Source: Bog-756 sp963830165 (lineage in GTDB: Bacteria; Actinomycetota; Acidimicrobiia; Acidimicrobiales; RAAP-2). Taken from it: a stretch of DNA of 64,000 nucleotides. A program made the position numbers and the translations under genes. The stretch's first letter is position 1. Every line of letters begins with the position of its first letter. Below are positions 8,658-17,431 of this stretch, one piece after another. Where the stretch lies: positions 806,001 to 870,000 of the forward strand of contig CAWHKZ010000005.1 in the NCBI GenBank assembly GCA_963830165.1. Direction: 5' to 3'. The notes under the pieces were generated by a model, which saw only the letters and a list, made by a program, of their open reading frames with translations, did not search any database and was not told the origin of the DNA.

Positions 8658-11213
8658 GTGTTCGAACGATTCACAGACCGAGCTCGACGAGTCCTGGTGT
8701 TGGCGCAGGAGGAAGCGCGGCTGCTCAACCACAGTTTCATCGGCACCGAGCACATCCTCCTGGGCCTGATCCACGAGGGTGAGGGGGTTGCCGCCAAGGC
8801 GCTCGAGTCCCTCGGCGTCTCGCTGGAGGCCGTCCGCGAGAAGGTCGAGGAGACGATCGGGCTGGCCGGCACGGCCCCGACCGGGTCACCGCCGTTCACC
8901 CCGAGGGCCAAGAAGGTCCTCGAGCTGTCGCTGCGCGAGGCGCTGCAGCTCGGCCACAGCTACATCGGCACCGAGCACATGCTCCTCGGTCTGGTGCGTG
9001 AAGGCGAAGGCGTGGCCGCCCAGGTGCTGCAGAGCCTCGGCGCCGACCTGCCCCGCGTGCGCCAGCAGGTCATCCAGCTGCTCTCGGGCTACCAGGGCAA
9101 GGAGGCCGTCGGCGGCGGCCAGCCCGGCAACCAGCAGGCCGACGCTCCGACGGGTTCGGCGGTGCTCGACCAGTTCGGCCGCAACCTCACCGCCCTGGCC
9201 CGCGACCACAAGCTCGACCCGGTCATCGGGCGCGAGAAAGAGATCGAACGGGTCATGCAGGTGCTGTCGCGCCGCACGAAGAACAACCCGGTCCTGATCG
9301 GCGAGCCCGGCGTCGGCAAGACGGCCATCGTCGAGGGCCTCGCCCAGCGGATCGTGGCCGACGAGGTCCCCGAGACGCTCACGGGCAAGCAGCTCTACAC
9401 CCTCGACCTCGGCGCCCTGGTGGCCGGCAGCCGCTACCGCGGCGATTTCGAGGAGCGGCTCAAGAAGGTCCTGAAGGAGATCCGTACCCGCGGCGACATC
9501 GTGCTGTTCATCGACGAGCTCCACACCCTGGTGGGTGCCGGGGCCGCCGAGGGCGCCATCGATGCGGCGTCGATCCTGAAGCCGATGCTCGCCCGCGGCG
9601 AGCTGCAGACGATCGGTGCGACCACCATCGACGAGTACCGCAAGCACCTGGAGAAGGACGCCGCCCTCGAGCGCCGGTTCCAGCCCATCAAGGTGGAGCA
9701 GCCGAACGTCGCGCTCACCATCGAGATCCTGAAGGGCCTGCGCGACCGCTACGAGTCGCACCATGCCGTGACGATCACCGACCAGGCCCTGGTGGCGGCG
9801 GCCAACCTGGCCGACCGCTACCTGGCCGACCGGTACCTCCCGGACAAGGCGATCGACCTCATCGACGAGGCCGGCAGCCGCCTGCGGATCCGCCGGATGA
9901 CGACCCCGCCGGCCTACAAGAAGCTGGAGGAGGAGATCTCCCGGCTGCGCTCCGACAAGGAGGCCGCCATCGAGAAGCAGGCCTTCGACCAGGCCAAGAA
10001 GCTGGCCGAGCAGGAGAAGGACCGCCTCGACGCCAAGGAGGCCATGGAGGCCGAGTGGCGGGCCGAGGGCGTCGACCTGTTCGACGTCGTCGACGAGGAG
10101 GTCATCGCCGAGGTCCTGGCCAACTGGACGGGCATCCCCGTCTACCGCCTCACCGAGGAGGAGACGGCCAAGCTGCTGCGCATGGAGGACGAGCTGCACA
10201 AGCGGGTGATCGGCCAGGAGCCGGCCATCGCCGCCCTGGCCCGCTCGATCCGCCGTACCCGGGCCGGCCTCAAGGACCCGAAGCGTCCGAGCGGATCGTT
10301 CATCTTCCTCGGCCCGACGGGCGTGGGGAAGACCGAGCTCGCCAAGACGCTCGCCGAGTTCCTGTTCGACGACGAGGACGCCCTCATCCAGCTCGACATG
10401 TCCGAGTACATGGAGAAGCACACGGTGAGCCGCCTGGTCGGCTCGCCCCCCGGCTACGTCGGGTACGAAGAGGGCGGTCAGCTGACCGAGGCCGTGCGGC
10501 GCAAGCCGTTCTCGGTCGTCCTGTTCGACGAGGTCGAGAAGGCCCACGCCGACGTGTTCAACACGCTGCTCCAGATCCTGGAGGACGGCCGTCTCACCGA
10601 CGCCCAGGGCCGTTCGGTCGACTTCAAGAACACCGTGCTGATCATGACGTCCAACCTGGGAACCGCCGATCTGCGCAAGACGTCGGTGGGCTTCGCCCAG
10701 TCGTCCGGCGCCGTGACCTACGAGCGGATGAAGGCGAAGGTCAACGAGGCACTGAAGGCCCACTTCCGTCCCGAGTTCCTCAATCGCATCGACGAGGTCG
10801 TGGTGTTCCACGAGCTCTCGAAGGTGGAGGTCATCGAGATCGTCGACCTCATGATCCAGCGGGTGTCGAACCAGCTCGAGCTCCAGGGCCTGAGCCTGGC
10901 CCTGACACCCGAGGCCAAGACGCTCCTGGCCGACAAGGGCTACGACCCGCAGTTGGGTGCCCGGCCGTTGCGCCGGGCCATCCAGCAGCTGGTCGAGGAC
11001 CCGCTGTCGGAGCGGATCCTCTGGAAGGAGTTCCGGGTCGGTCAGACCATCGTCGTCGACGTGGAGACCATCACCCCCGAGATGGCCGAGGCCTACGACG
11101 TGAAGGGCGCTCCGCCCCTCGTGGCGGGGGACCAGCAGCTCACCTTCACGGCGATCGAGGGTATCGAGCCGCCGCCCATGGAGCTGGCCGGAGCGGACTC
11201 CTCCGCCGACTGA
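8658..11213 (+). CDS. clpC: ATP-dependent Clp protease ATP-binding subunit ClpC
   Basis: An 851-residue Hsp100/AAA+ unfoldase that feeds substrates to ClpP in the cytoplasm and is central to protein quality control. Order: two Clp-N repeats (each with SYIGTEHMLLGL-type motifs, residues 1-145), AAA1 with Walker A GEPGVGKT near 215 and Walker B VLFIDELHTL, a UVR-like middle segment (EEEISRLRSDKEAAIEKQA), AAA2 with GPTGVGKTELAK near 553 and VVLFDEVEKAHADVF, and a C-terminal domain with LGARPLRRAIQ. The GTG start at 8658 has GGAGG seven bases upstream; the frame is open earlier but shows no domain. TAGACT at 8615-8620 is a possible -10. Full family length. Confidence 0.97.
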   Translation: MFERFTDRARRVLVLAQEEARLLNHSFIGTEHILLGLIHEGEGVAAKALESLGVSLEAVREKVEETIGLAGTAPTGSPPFTPRAKKVLELSLREALQLGHSYIGTEHMLLGLVREGEGVAAQVLQSLGADLPRVRQQVIQLLSGYQGKEAVGGGQPGNQQADAPTGSAVLDQFGRNLTALARDHKLDPVIGREKEIERVMQVLSRRTKNNPVLIGEPGVGKTAIVEGLAQRIVADEVPETLTGKQLYTLDLGALVAGSRYRGDFEERLKKVLKEIRTRGDIVLFIDELHTLVGAGAAEGAIDAASILKPMLARGELQTIGATTIDEYRKHLEKDAALERRFQPIKVEQPNVALTIEILKGLRDRYESHHAVTITDQALVAAANLADRYLADRYLPDKAIDLIDEAGSRLRIRRMTTPPAYKKLEEEISRLRSDKEAAIEKQAFDQAKKLAEQEKDRLDAKEAMEAEWRAEGVDLFDVVDEEVIAEVLANWTGIPVYRLTEEETAKLLRMEDELHKRVIGQEPAIAALARSIRRTRAGLKDPKRPSGSFIFLGPTGVGKTELAKTLAEFLFDDEDALIQLDMSEYMEKHTVSRLVGSPPGYVGYEEGGQLTEAVRRKPFSVVLFDEVEKAHADVFNTLLQILEDGRLTDAQGRSVDFKNTVLIMTSNLGTADLRKTSVGFAQSSGAVTYERMKAKVNEALKAHFRPEFLNRIDEVVVFHELSKVEVIEIVDLMIQRVSNQLELQGLSLALTPEAKTLLADKGYDPQLGARPLRRAIQQLVEDPLSERILWKEFRVGQTIVVDVETITPEMAEAYDVKGAPPLVAGDQQLTFTAIEGIEPPPMELAGADSSAD

Positions 11214-11254
11214 CCGCCGCATGCGGGCCCCGGCCCGCGCCTGACCTACGGACC

Positions 11255-11281
11255 GAGGCCCCACCCGAGCGGTGGGGCCTC
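11255..11281 (+). terminator. Terminator after clpC
   Basis: GAGGCCCCACC (11255-11265), a five-base loop and GGTGGGGCCTC (11271-11281) form a perfect 11-pair hairpin 42 bases after the clpC stop. A further GTGGGGCCTCGCCGCG copy follows as a short tandem repeat to about 11306. Confidence 0.75.
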
Positions 11282-11527
11282 GCCGCGCTGTGGGGCCTCG
11301 CCGCGACCGCACCGCCGTCGTGGCAGGTGCCGGGGAGGGCCGTGTCGTGGCCTGCGCCACGGGTTGCCGCTCCCGAACGTGACCTTCGCCCCTGCCGCAC
11401 GTCGCCCCGGGGGCGGTTGACTGGAGGGGACGGGGATCCTTTGGCCGGTCCGCCCCCCACGGACCGGCTCGGCGGGACCCTGCGACGCTCGAGCGGCTCT
11501 TCCCCCCGGAGACCGGATCGGGCAGGT

Positions 11528-11559
11528 CACGTCCCTCCGGGCCCACCCGGAGGGACGTG
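11528..11559. repeat. 13-base-pair perfect inverted repeat upstream of radA
   Basis: CACGTCCCTCCGG (11528-11540) pairs exactly with CCGGAGGGACGTG (11547-11559) around a six-base loop. It ends 50 bases before the radA -10 hexamer. It may be a second terminator closing the clpC unit or a regulator site. Apart from this and the terminator, the 408-base clpC-radA gap (11214-11621) shows only GC-rich sequence without a gene. Confidence 0.65.
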
Positions 11560-11609
11560 GCGCGCCCGGGGCGGATGGCGGGGTCGCACCGGACGGCACA
11601 CCCGGTCCC

Positions 11610-11621
11610 TACCATCCAGAC
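11610..11621 (+). promoter_or_regulatory. Leaderless promoter hexamer of radA
   Basis: TACCAT at 11610-11615 lies six bases before ATG 11622, so transcription would begin at or next to the start codon. No Shine-Dalgarno sequence is present. The same spacing is seen at disA, otsA and seven other genes in the window. Confidence 0.55.
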
Positions 11622-13013
11622 ATGGCAAAGACGGCCAAGCGCCACCGCTGTATCGACTGCGGCTCGACGACGGCCCGGTGGGCCGGACGCTGCCCTACCT
11701 GTGGGGAGTGGAACACCCTGGTCGAGGAGTCGGCCCTCGGCCCGCTGGTCCGGGCCGTGGACGAGCTCGACCTGTCCGGGCTGCCCGTGCCCCTCGCCTC
11801 GGTCGACCTGTCGGAGGCGGCGGCCGTGCCGACCGGGGTCGAGGAGTTCGACCGGGTGCTCTCCGGCGGTCTGGTGCCCGGGTCGGTCACCCTGCTCGGC
11901 GGCGAGCCCGGCATCGGCAAGTCGACCCTCCTGCTCCAGGTCCTGGCGGCGCGGGCCTCGGCCGGCCACCGGGTCCTGCTGGTGTCGGCCGAGGAATCGG
12001 CCCACCAGGTGCGCCTGCGCGCCGAGCGCCTGGGCCCGGTGCCGCCCGGCCTGCTCATCCTGTCGGCCACCGATGTCGGCCAGGTGATCAACGCGGTCGT
12101 CGAGTCCGAGCCCGATCTGGTGGTGATCGACTCCATCCAGGCGGTGGCCGTCGGACCGGCCACCCCGGGCGAGCGTCGGACTTCCGGGGTACCGGGGTCG
12201 ATCGGCCAGGTGCGTGAGTGCGCCGACCAGCTGGTGGGCCTGGCCAAGGCGCGCCAGGTGGCGACCGTGCTGGTCGGCCACGTGACCAAGGACGGCTCGC
12301 TGGCCGGTCCCCGCGCCCTCGAGCACATGGTCGACTCCGTGCTCAGCTTCGAGGGCGACCGGCACCACGCCCTGCGCCTGCTGCTGGCCGTGAAGCACCG
12401 CTTCGGCCCGACGGGCGAGCTCGGCCTGTTCGAGATGGGCGACCAGGGACTCAACCGGGTCGACGATCCCGGCCGGCTCCTCCTCGGCGACCGGCTGACC
12501 GGTGTCCCGGGCGGGGTGGTCCTCCCGGCCCTACAGGGCCGCCGCACCCTGATGGTCGAGCTGCAGGCCCTGGTGGCCCCGATGGGCCAGGCCCAGCCCA
12601 AGCGGTCGGTCGTCGGCCTCGACGGAGGGCGCCTGGTGATGACGCTCGCCGTCCTGGCCCGCCACGCGGGGCTGCCGATGCACGCCGTCGACGTCTTCGC
12701 CTCGGTGGCCGGCGGCATCCGGGTCACCGAGCCCGCGGCCGACCTCGCCCTCGCCCTGGCGGTGGCCTCGGCGTCGACCGGCGTCGCCCTGCCCGCCGAC
12801 CTGGCCGCGGTGGGCGAGGTCGGACTGGCCGGCGAGGTGCGCCAGGTGACGAACCTGCCGCGACGCCTCGACGAGGCGGTCCGGCTCGGGTTCGGCCGGG
12901 TGGTGGTGCCCGCATCGGCGCCGGGCGGGCCGGCGGGGGTGGAGCTGATCCGGGTCGACACCGTGGCCGAGGCGGTGGGCCGCTTCGGCTGCCTCGACAC
13001 GGTCGGAGGATGA
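11622..13013 (+). CDS. radA: DNA repair protein RadA
   Basis: A 463-residue RecA-related ATPase that promotes branch migration during recombinational repair. It has an N-terminal zinc finger (C10, C13, C24, C27), a RecA core with Walker A GGEPGIGKST near residue 93, the family-specific KxRFG motif seen as KHRFG near 258, and a C-terminal Lon-protease-like domain with FASVAGGIRV and EVGLAGEVRQV. The ATG at 11622 is preceded by a leaderless -10 hexamer and no ribosome site. disA follows 46 bases downstream, the usual actinobacterial order. Length and motifs are typical. Confidence 0.96.
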   Translation: MAKTAKRHRCIDCGSTTARWAGRCPTCGEWNTLVEESALGPLVRAVDELDLSGLPVPLASVDLSEAAAVPTGVEEFDRVLSGGLVPGSVTLLGGEPGIGKSTLLLQVLAARASAGHRVLLVSAEESAHQVRLRAERLGPVPPGLLILSATDVGQVINAVVESEPDLVVIDSIQAVAVGPATPGERRTSGVPGSIGQVRECADQLVGLAKARQVATVLVGHVTKDGSLAGPRALEHMVDSVLSFEGDRHHALRLLLAVKHRFGPTGELGLFEMGDQGLNRVDDPGRLLLGDRLTGVPGGVVLPALQGRRTLMVELQALVAPMGQAQPKRSVVGLDGGRLVMTLAVLARHAGLPMHAVDVFASVAGGIRVTEPAADLALALAVASASTGVALPADLAAVGEVGLAGEVRQVTNLPRRLDEAVRLGFGRVVVPASAPGGPAGVELIRVDTVAEAVGRFGCLDTVGG

Positions 13014-13047
13014 CCCTGGCGCCGATCCCGGGCACCACGGTGACGGG

Positions 13048-13059
13048 TACGATTCCGGG
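13048..13059 (+). promoter_or_regulatory. Leaderless promoter hexamer of disA
   Basis: TACGAT at 13048-13053 lies exactly six bases before GTG 13060, giving a transcript that starts at the start codon. This supports GTG 13060 rather than the internal ATG at 13084. disA can thus be transcribed separately from radA. Confidence 0.5.
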
Positions 13060-14151
13060 GTGACCACACGCCAGAACGCGGCCATGAGCGATGCACTGGC
13101 CATGGTGGCCCCGGGCCAGCCACTCCGTGACGGACTCGACCGGATCCTGCGGGCCAAGCGGGGCGGCCTGGTGGTGGTGGGTGACGGGCCCGACGTGCTG
13201 TCGATCTGCTCGGGGGGCTTTCTGCTCGACTCCGAATTCAGCCCCCAGCGGCTGTCGGAGCTGGCCAAGATGGACGGCGCCATCATCCTGGCCGCCGACG
13301 CCTCCCGCATCGCCCGGGCCAACGTCCACCTGATGCCGGAACCGTCGATCCCCACGACCGAGACGGGCACCCGCCACCGCACGGCCGAGCGGGTGGCGCG
13401 GTCGATCGACGTGCCCGTGCTGTCGGTGTCGGCGGCCATGTCGGTGATCGCCGTCTACCGCAACGACGTCAAGCACACGGTGCAGCCGACCGGATGGCTC
13501 CACGACCGGACCGACCAGGCGCTCGCCACCATGCAGCGGTTCCGCAGCCGGTTCGACGTCGCCCTCGGCAACCTGTCCATCCTGGAAGTGGAGGACACCG
13601 TGTCGGCCAGCGACGTCGTCCACGTGATCCAGACCGCCGAGATGGTGCTCCGCATCGGCGAGGAGGTCGACGGCTACCTGGTCGAGCTGGGGGAGGACGG
13701 ACGCCTCGTCAGCCTGCAGTCGGCCGAGCTGTCCGACGGGGTCGCCCGGGCTCTCGACCTGGTGATCCGGGACTACGCGGTCATGACCCGCGACGAGGCC
13801 GACGACCGGTCGGCCTTCGAGGAGTGGGTCGTCCAGCAGCTGGCCGACCTGAGCTCGGACGAGCTGCGCAATCCGGTGCGGGTGGCGGCCATCCTGCGGC
13901 TGCCCGGCGCGTTCCACGACACCGACTCCGGCCTCGAGCCCCGCGGCTACCGGCTGCTCCATCACCTGCCCCGCCTGTCCGACGTGATCATCGAACGGAT
14001 CGTGGGCCGGTTCGAGAACCTCCAGCACATCATGCGGGCGTCGATCTCCGACCTCGAGCAGGTGGGGGGCGTGGGCCGGGCCCGGGCCACCTCGGTCAAG
14101 GAGGGCCTGTCCCGCCTGGCCGAGGCCAGCATCTTCGAGCGCTACCAGTAG
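13060..14151 (+). CDS. disA: DNA integrity scanning protein DisA, diadenylate cyclase
   Basis: Makes the second messenger c-di-AMP from two ATP and scans DNA for branched structures. The 363-residue chain has the N-terminal DAC domain with D72-G-A and R105-H-R, both needed for catalysis, a helical linker, and a C-terminal RuvA-like HhH DNA-binding domain (QVGGVGRARATSVKEGL). The GTG start is placed by the -10 hexamer six bases upstream. c-di-AMP commonly controls potassium uptake and osmolyte transport, which is notable beside the Kdp loci, though no c-di-AMP riboswitch was found here. Length and motifs match the family. Confidence 0.95.
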   Translation: MTTRQNAAMSDALAMVAPGQPLRDGLDRILRAKRGGLVVVGDGPDVLSICSGGFLLDSEFSPQRLSELAKMDGAIILAADASRIARANVHLMPEPSIPTTETGTRHRTAERVARSIDVPVLSVSAAMSVIAVYRNDVKHTVQPTGWLHDRTDQALATMQRFRSRFDVALGNLSILEVEDTVSASDVVHVIQTAEMVLRIGEEVDGYLVELGEDGRLVSLQSAELSDGVARALDLVIRDYAVMTRDEADDRSAFEEWVVQQLADLSSDELRNPVRVAAILRLPGAFHDTDSGLEPRGYRLLHHLPRLSDVIIERIVGRFENLQHIMRASISDLEQVGGVGRARATSVKEGLSRLAEASIFERYQ

Positions 14152-14208
14152 GCCCACGGGCCGGTGCAGGTCCCGGAGCGCCGGGCCGGGGGCTCCGCCG
14201 GCAGCTGG

Positions 14209-14214
14209 TAGAAT
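14209..14214 (+). promoter_or_regulatory. Probable -10 element of carD
   Basis: TAGAAT at 14209-14214 is a near-consensus -10 hexamer in an otherwise GC-rich gap and lies about 70 bases before the carD start. No good -35 hexamer is visible 16-18 bases upstream, as is usual for CarD/RbpA-dependent actinobacterial promoters. Confidence 0.5.
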
Positions 14215-14285
14215 GGATTGCTCTCCCCAGCAAACCGGATGTCGCCCACCAGCCCCGGTTCCGCTCCGCAACGCCAGGAGGAACG

Positions 14286-14762
14286 GTGTTCGACATCGGT
14301 GACAAGGTCGTCTATCCGCACCACGGCGCGGCGGTAGTCGAACGACGCGAGACCAAAGAGGCATTCGGCAAGAAGCAGGAGTACCTGGTGCTCCGGCTCG
14401 CCTACGGGGACCTGACCCTCATGGTGCCGGCCGACAACACGGACGGCGTGGGCCTGCGCGAGGTGATCAACGACGAAGAGGTCGAGGAGGTGTTCGCCGT
14501 ACTCCGCAAGAAGGAGGCGCGGATGCCGACGAACTGGTCACGGCGCTACAAGAACCACTCGGAGAAGCTGCGCTCCGGCGACATCTACCAGGTGGCCGAA
14601 GTCGTGCGGAACCTCTCGATCCGCGACAAGGACAAGGGCCTGTCGGCCGGCGAGAAGCGCATGCTGAGCCGGGCCCGCCAGATCCTGGTGTCCGAGCTGA
14701 CCTTCGCCCTCGGGGTCGACGAGGAGACCGCCGAGGTCCGCCTCAACGAGGCGCTGCCCTGA
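14286..14762 (+). CDS. carD: CarD-family transcriptional regulator
   Basis: A 158-residue RNA-polymerase-binding factor that stabilises open promoter complexes, essential in mycobacteria. The N-terminal Tudor-like RNAP-interaction domain begins FDIGDKVVYPHHGAAVVE. The C-terminal helical DNA-binding domain includes WSRRYKNHSEKLRSGD and the VVRNLSIRDKDKGLSAGEKRML stretch. The GTG start at 14286 has AGGAGG seven bases upstream; the much longer open frame before it is coincidental. ispD begins at or within four bases of its stop, so carD leads the carD-ispD-ispF-rlmB operon, an arrangement common in Actinomycetota. Confidence 0.95.
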   Translation: MFDIGDKVVYPHHGAAVVERRETKEAFGKKQEYLVLRLAYGDLTLMVPADNTDGVGLREVINDEEVEEVFAVLRKKEARMPTNWSRRYKNHSEKLRSGDIYQVAEVVRNLSIRDKDKGLSAGEKRMLSRARQILVSELTFALGVDEETAEVRLNEALP

Positions 14763-15454
14763 GCCGAGCGGGGCCCGTCTGGGCCATCGTGGTGGCCGGC
14801 GGATCGGGTCGCCGGTTCGGCGGGCCCAAGCAATTCCTCCCCCTGGCCGGGCAGCCGGTCGCCTCCTGGTCGGTCCGCGCCGCCCGCACCGTGGCCGACG
14901 GTGTCGTCCTGGTGGTGCCGGCCCCCGGGCCGGACGACGACGCCGACGGCCCACCCGCACCCGGGGCCACCGGCGAGTCGGCCCTCGGGGCCACCGTCGT
15001 GGTGGTCGGTGGGGCGACCCGAGCCGACTCGGTGCGGGCCGGGCTGGCCGCCGTCCCCGACGACGCCGCCATCGTGGTCGTGCACGACGCCGCCCGTCCG
15101 TTGGCCGGAGCCGACCTGTTCGCCGCGGTGGTCGGGGCCGTGCGCTCGGGTGACGTCGACGGCGCCGTCCCGGTGGTGGCGGTCACCGACACCGTGAAGC
15201 GCGTCGACGGCGGTCGCGTCGTGGCCACCGTCGCCCGCGACGACCTCGTGGCCGTGCAGACCCCCCAGGCCTTCGCCGCCCCCGCCCTGCGGGCCGCCCA
15301 CGCCGGCGGTGGGGACGCCACCGACGACGCCGGGCTGCTCGAGGCGGCCGGCCTGGCCGTGGGGACCGTCCCGGGCGACCCGGGCAACCTCAAGCTGACC
15401 CGGCCCGAGGACCTGGTCCTCGCCGGGATGCTGCTGGCCGGAGTGCGGGCATGA
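14759..15454 (+). CDS. ispD: 2-C-methyl-D-erythritol 4-phosphate cytidylyltransferase
   Basis: Third step of the MEP isoprenoid pathway: transfers CMP from CTP to methylerythritol phosphate. Signature segments are VVAGGSGRRFGGPKQFLPLAG (nucleotide loop), VVVHDAARPLAG, VTDTVKRVDGG and VQTPQAFAAPALRAAH. The first usual start, GTG 14789, would remove the first beta strand (VWAIV). The only codon upstream that keeps it is CTG 14759, which overlaps the carD stop as CTGA, imitating the ATGA/GTGA junctions around it. I use that start, but a base error in an original GTGA is equally possible. It ends at 15454 with an ATGA overlap into ispF. Confidence 0.92.
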   Translation: MSRAGPVWAIVVAGGSGRRFGGPKQFLPLAGQPVASWSVRAARTVADGVVLVVPAPGPDDDADGPPAPGATGESALGATVVVVGGATRADSVRAGLAAVPDDAAIVVVHDAARPLAGADLFAAVVGAVRSGDVDGAVPVVAVTDTVKRVDGGRVVATVARDDLVAVQTPQAFAAPALRAAHAGGGDATDDAGLLEAAGLAVGTVPGDPGNLKLTRPEDLVLAGMLLAGVRA

Positions 15455-15990
15455 GCGCGGCTCCGGTCCTGCGTGTGGGGCAGGGCATCGACGTCCACCC
15501 CTTCAGCGACGACCCCGACCGCCCGCTGGTGCTGGGCGGGGTCGTGATCGCGGGGGAAGGCGTGCGGGGCCTCGACGGACACTCGGACGCCGACGCGGTG
15601 GCACACGCCGTCGCCGACGCGGTGCTCGGAGCCGCCGGACTGGGTGACCTCGGGCGCCACATGCCCGACACCGATCCGCGCTGGGCGGGGGCCGACTCGA
15701 TCGGGCTGCTCGAACGGGTCGTGGCCCTGGCCGCCGACGCCGGATGGGTGCCGGTCAATGCCGACTGCACGGTGGTGGCCGAGCGGCCCCGGCTGGCACC
15801 CCACGTGGACCGGATGGCCGAGCGGCTGGGCGGTGCACTGGGCGCTCCGGTCAACGTGAAGGCCACCCGGGCCGAGGGCCTGGGTGCACTCGGCCGGGCC
15901 GAGGGGATCGCCTGCACCGCGGTGGTGCTGCTGGCCGCCGACCGCCAGGCTCCCGTCGCCGACCGGCCCGGGGAGGGTGGGGCCCGATGA
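15451..15990 (+). CDS. ispF: 2-C-methyl-D-erythritol 2,4-cyclodiphosphate synthase
   Basis: Cyclises CDP-methylerythritol phosphate with release of CMP, the step after the next in the MEP pathway; it acts as a trimer with one zinc per active site. Metal ligands are seen in GIDVHPF and in LDGHSDADAVAHAVADA. GLGDLGRHMPDTDPRW, VNADCTVVAERPRLAPH and VNVKATRAEGLGALGRAEGIAC are the other family blocks. The C-terminus carries a short dispensable tail. ATG 15451 overlaps the ispD stop, and its own stop overlaps the ATG of the next gene, so translation is coupled along the operon. Confidence 0.96.
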   Translation: MSAAPVLRVGQGIDVHPFSDDPDRPLVLGGVVIAGEGVRGLDGHSDADAVAHAVADAVLGAAGLGDLGRHMPDTDPRWAGADSIGLLERVVALAADAGWVPVNADCTVVAERPRLAPHVDRMAERLGGALGAPVNVKATRAEGLGALGRAEGIACTAVVLLAADRQAPVADRPGEGGAR

Positions 15991-16998
15991 GCGCGGCAGC
16001 GACGGGAGGCGGGCGGGGGAAGCGCTCGCGCAGCCCGGCGCCCAAGGGAGGTGCCCGGGCGGCGTCGAAGCCCACCGGGCGCGACGCCAAGGCCGCCTGG
16101 ATGAAGGCCAAGGACGCCTCCGGCGGGCGGGGTGGGGCGCGCCGCACCGGCGAAGGGAGCGGCCCGGACGCCGGTGAACGACCGCGGGCGCGGCCCGGGT
16201 GCCTCGCAGGACGGGCCCGTCCGGCGCGGCCCGAAGCACGTGGGGCTGGGGGGCGACCAGGTGGAGGGACGTCAGGCCGTGCGCGAACTGTTGAGCGCCG
16301 GTCGCCGGCCGGTCACCACGCTGCTGATGGCCGAGGGGATGGACGCGGCCGACATCCTCGACGACATCGAGGCCCTGGCCACCCGTCGCCGGGTCAAGGT
16401 GGAGTACGTGTCGCGCAAGCGCATCGACGCCGCGGCCCGTACGGACGGCTCGCAGGGCGTCGTGGCTCTGGCCAAGCCGATCGAGGAGACGCCGCTGGAG
16501 GACCTGTGCCAGCCCACCACGAGGGGCCGGCTGCCGTTCCTGCTGGTGCTCGACGGGATCACCGACCCCCACAACCTGGGCGCGGTGCTGCGCAGCGCCG
16601 AGTGCGCGGGGGTGACGGGCGTGGTCCTGCCCCGCCACCGCTCGGCCCACCTGTCGCCCACCGCCGCCAAGGTGGCCGCCGGGGCCATCGAGTACCTCCC
16701 CATGGCCCTGGTGGCCGGGGTGCCGACCGCGCTCCAGCAGCTGTCGGCGCTGGGGGTGGTGACCGTCGGCCTGGTGGGGGAAGCGCAGACCTCCCTCTAC
16801 GACCTGCCGTTGGGGGACCAGCCGGTGGCGCTGGTGCTCGGCTCCGAGGGGTCGGGACTGGCCGCGCTCACCCGGCGTCGGTGCGACGAGCAGGTCGCCA
16901 TCCCCCAGCACGGCACGCTGTCGTCCCTCAACGTCGCCACGGCCGGCGCCATCGCCTGCTTCGACGTGTCCCGCCAGCGGGCGGCCGCCGGCCACTGA
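15987..16998 (+). CDS. rlmB: 23S rRNA 2'-O-methyltransferase, RlmB/TrmH (SPOUT) family, N-terminal frameshift
   Basis: A SPOUT methyltransferase expected to methylate the ribose of a 23S rRNA guanosine using SAM. The substrate-binding domain begins HVGLGGDQVEGRQAVRELL. The knotted catalytic domain has LLVLDGITDPHNLGAVLRSAE, VVLPRHRSAHLSPTAAKVAAGA, LVLGSEGSGLAALTRRRCDE and IPQHGTLSSLNVATAGAI. The catalytic frame can be opened at GTG 16132, but the ATGA overlap with ispF points to ATG 15987. That frame encodes the basic disordered tail usual in actinobacterial RlmB and must shift by one base near 16130-16136, at a GGGGTGGGG run. I take the longer gene with an indel. Confidence 0.88.
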
Positions 16999-17019
16999 GG
17001 CGACACGGGCGCCGGGAGG

Positions 17020-17310
17020 TCAGACCTCCTCGACGGTGACGCCCTTCCAGAAGGCCACCCGGTCGAGGATCTCGGCGGCCGCCTCCTTGGGTTCGGGGTA
17101 GTACCAGGCGGCGTCCTCGTTGCGGGCACCGTCGACCACGACGGTGCGATAGCTGGCCGTCCCCTTCCAGGGGCAGACCGTGCGGGTATCGCTGATCTCG
17201 AAGAACTCGTCGCGGACGTCGGCCGGGGGGAAGTAGTGGTTGCCCTCGACGACCACGGTGCCGTCGCTCTCGGCCAGGACGGCACCGTTCCATGTCGCAC
17301 GCATCGTCAT
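17020..17310 (-). CDS. DUF427 domain protein
   Basis: A 96-residue single-domain protein with the DUF427 pattern: ATWNGAVLAESDGTVVVEGNHYFPPADVR, then CPWKGTASY and an Asp-Ala-Ala-Trp-Tyr-Tyr-Pro-Glu-Pro block (residues about 66-74), ending VAFWKGVTVEEV. The family is small, cytoplasmic and of unknown function, commonly found in actinobacteria. ATG 17310 is used; a second ATG two codons later is possible. It lies downstream of egtD on the same strand with a 107-base gap filled by a tandem repeat. It converges on rlmB. Confidence 0.9.
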   Translation of the reverse strand: MTMRATWNGAVLAESDGTVVVEGNHYFPPADVRDEFFEISDTRTVCPWKGTASYRTVVVDGARNEDAAWYYPEPKEAAAEILDRVAFWKGVTVEEV

Positions 17311-17370
17311 GGTGTGTCCAACCCCGCGGCGGCCCGGCCTGTTCCCACGGCTCCGGCAGGCGGCGGTCAC

Positions 17371-17431
17371 GTCAGGGTCGACGGGGTCAGGGTCGACAAG
17401 GCCGGGTGTCGACGGGGTCAGGGTCGACGGG
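17371..17431. repeat. 15-base minisatellite at the 3' end of egtD
   Basis: The unit GTCAGGGTCGACGGG occurs at 17371, with near copies at 17386 (last bases AAG) and 17401 (degenerate, 16 bases), and again exactly at 17417. The last copy contains the egtD stop codon (TCA at 17418-17420 on the plus strand). It looks like expansion of the gene's own 3' end. Confidence 0.8.

Noticed and set aside
8886..12398. A 1170-residue minus-strand open frame antisense to clpC and radA
   Set aside because: It is rich in His/Gln/Leu/Asp repeats from reverse-complemented high-GC codons and has no domain; clpC and radA are certain on the other strand.
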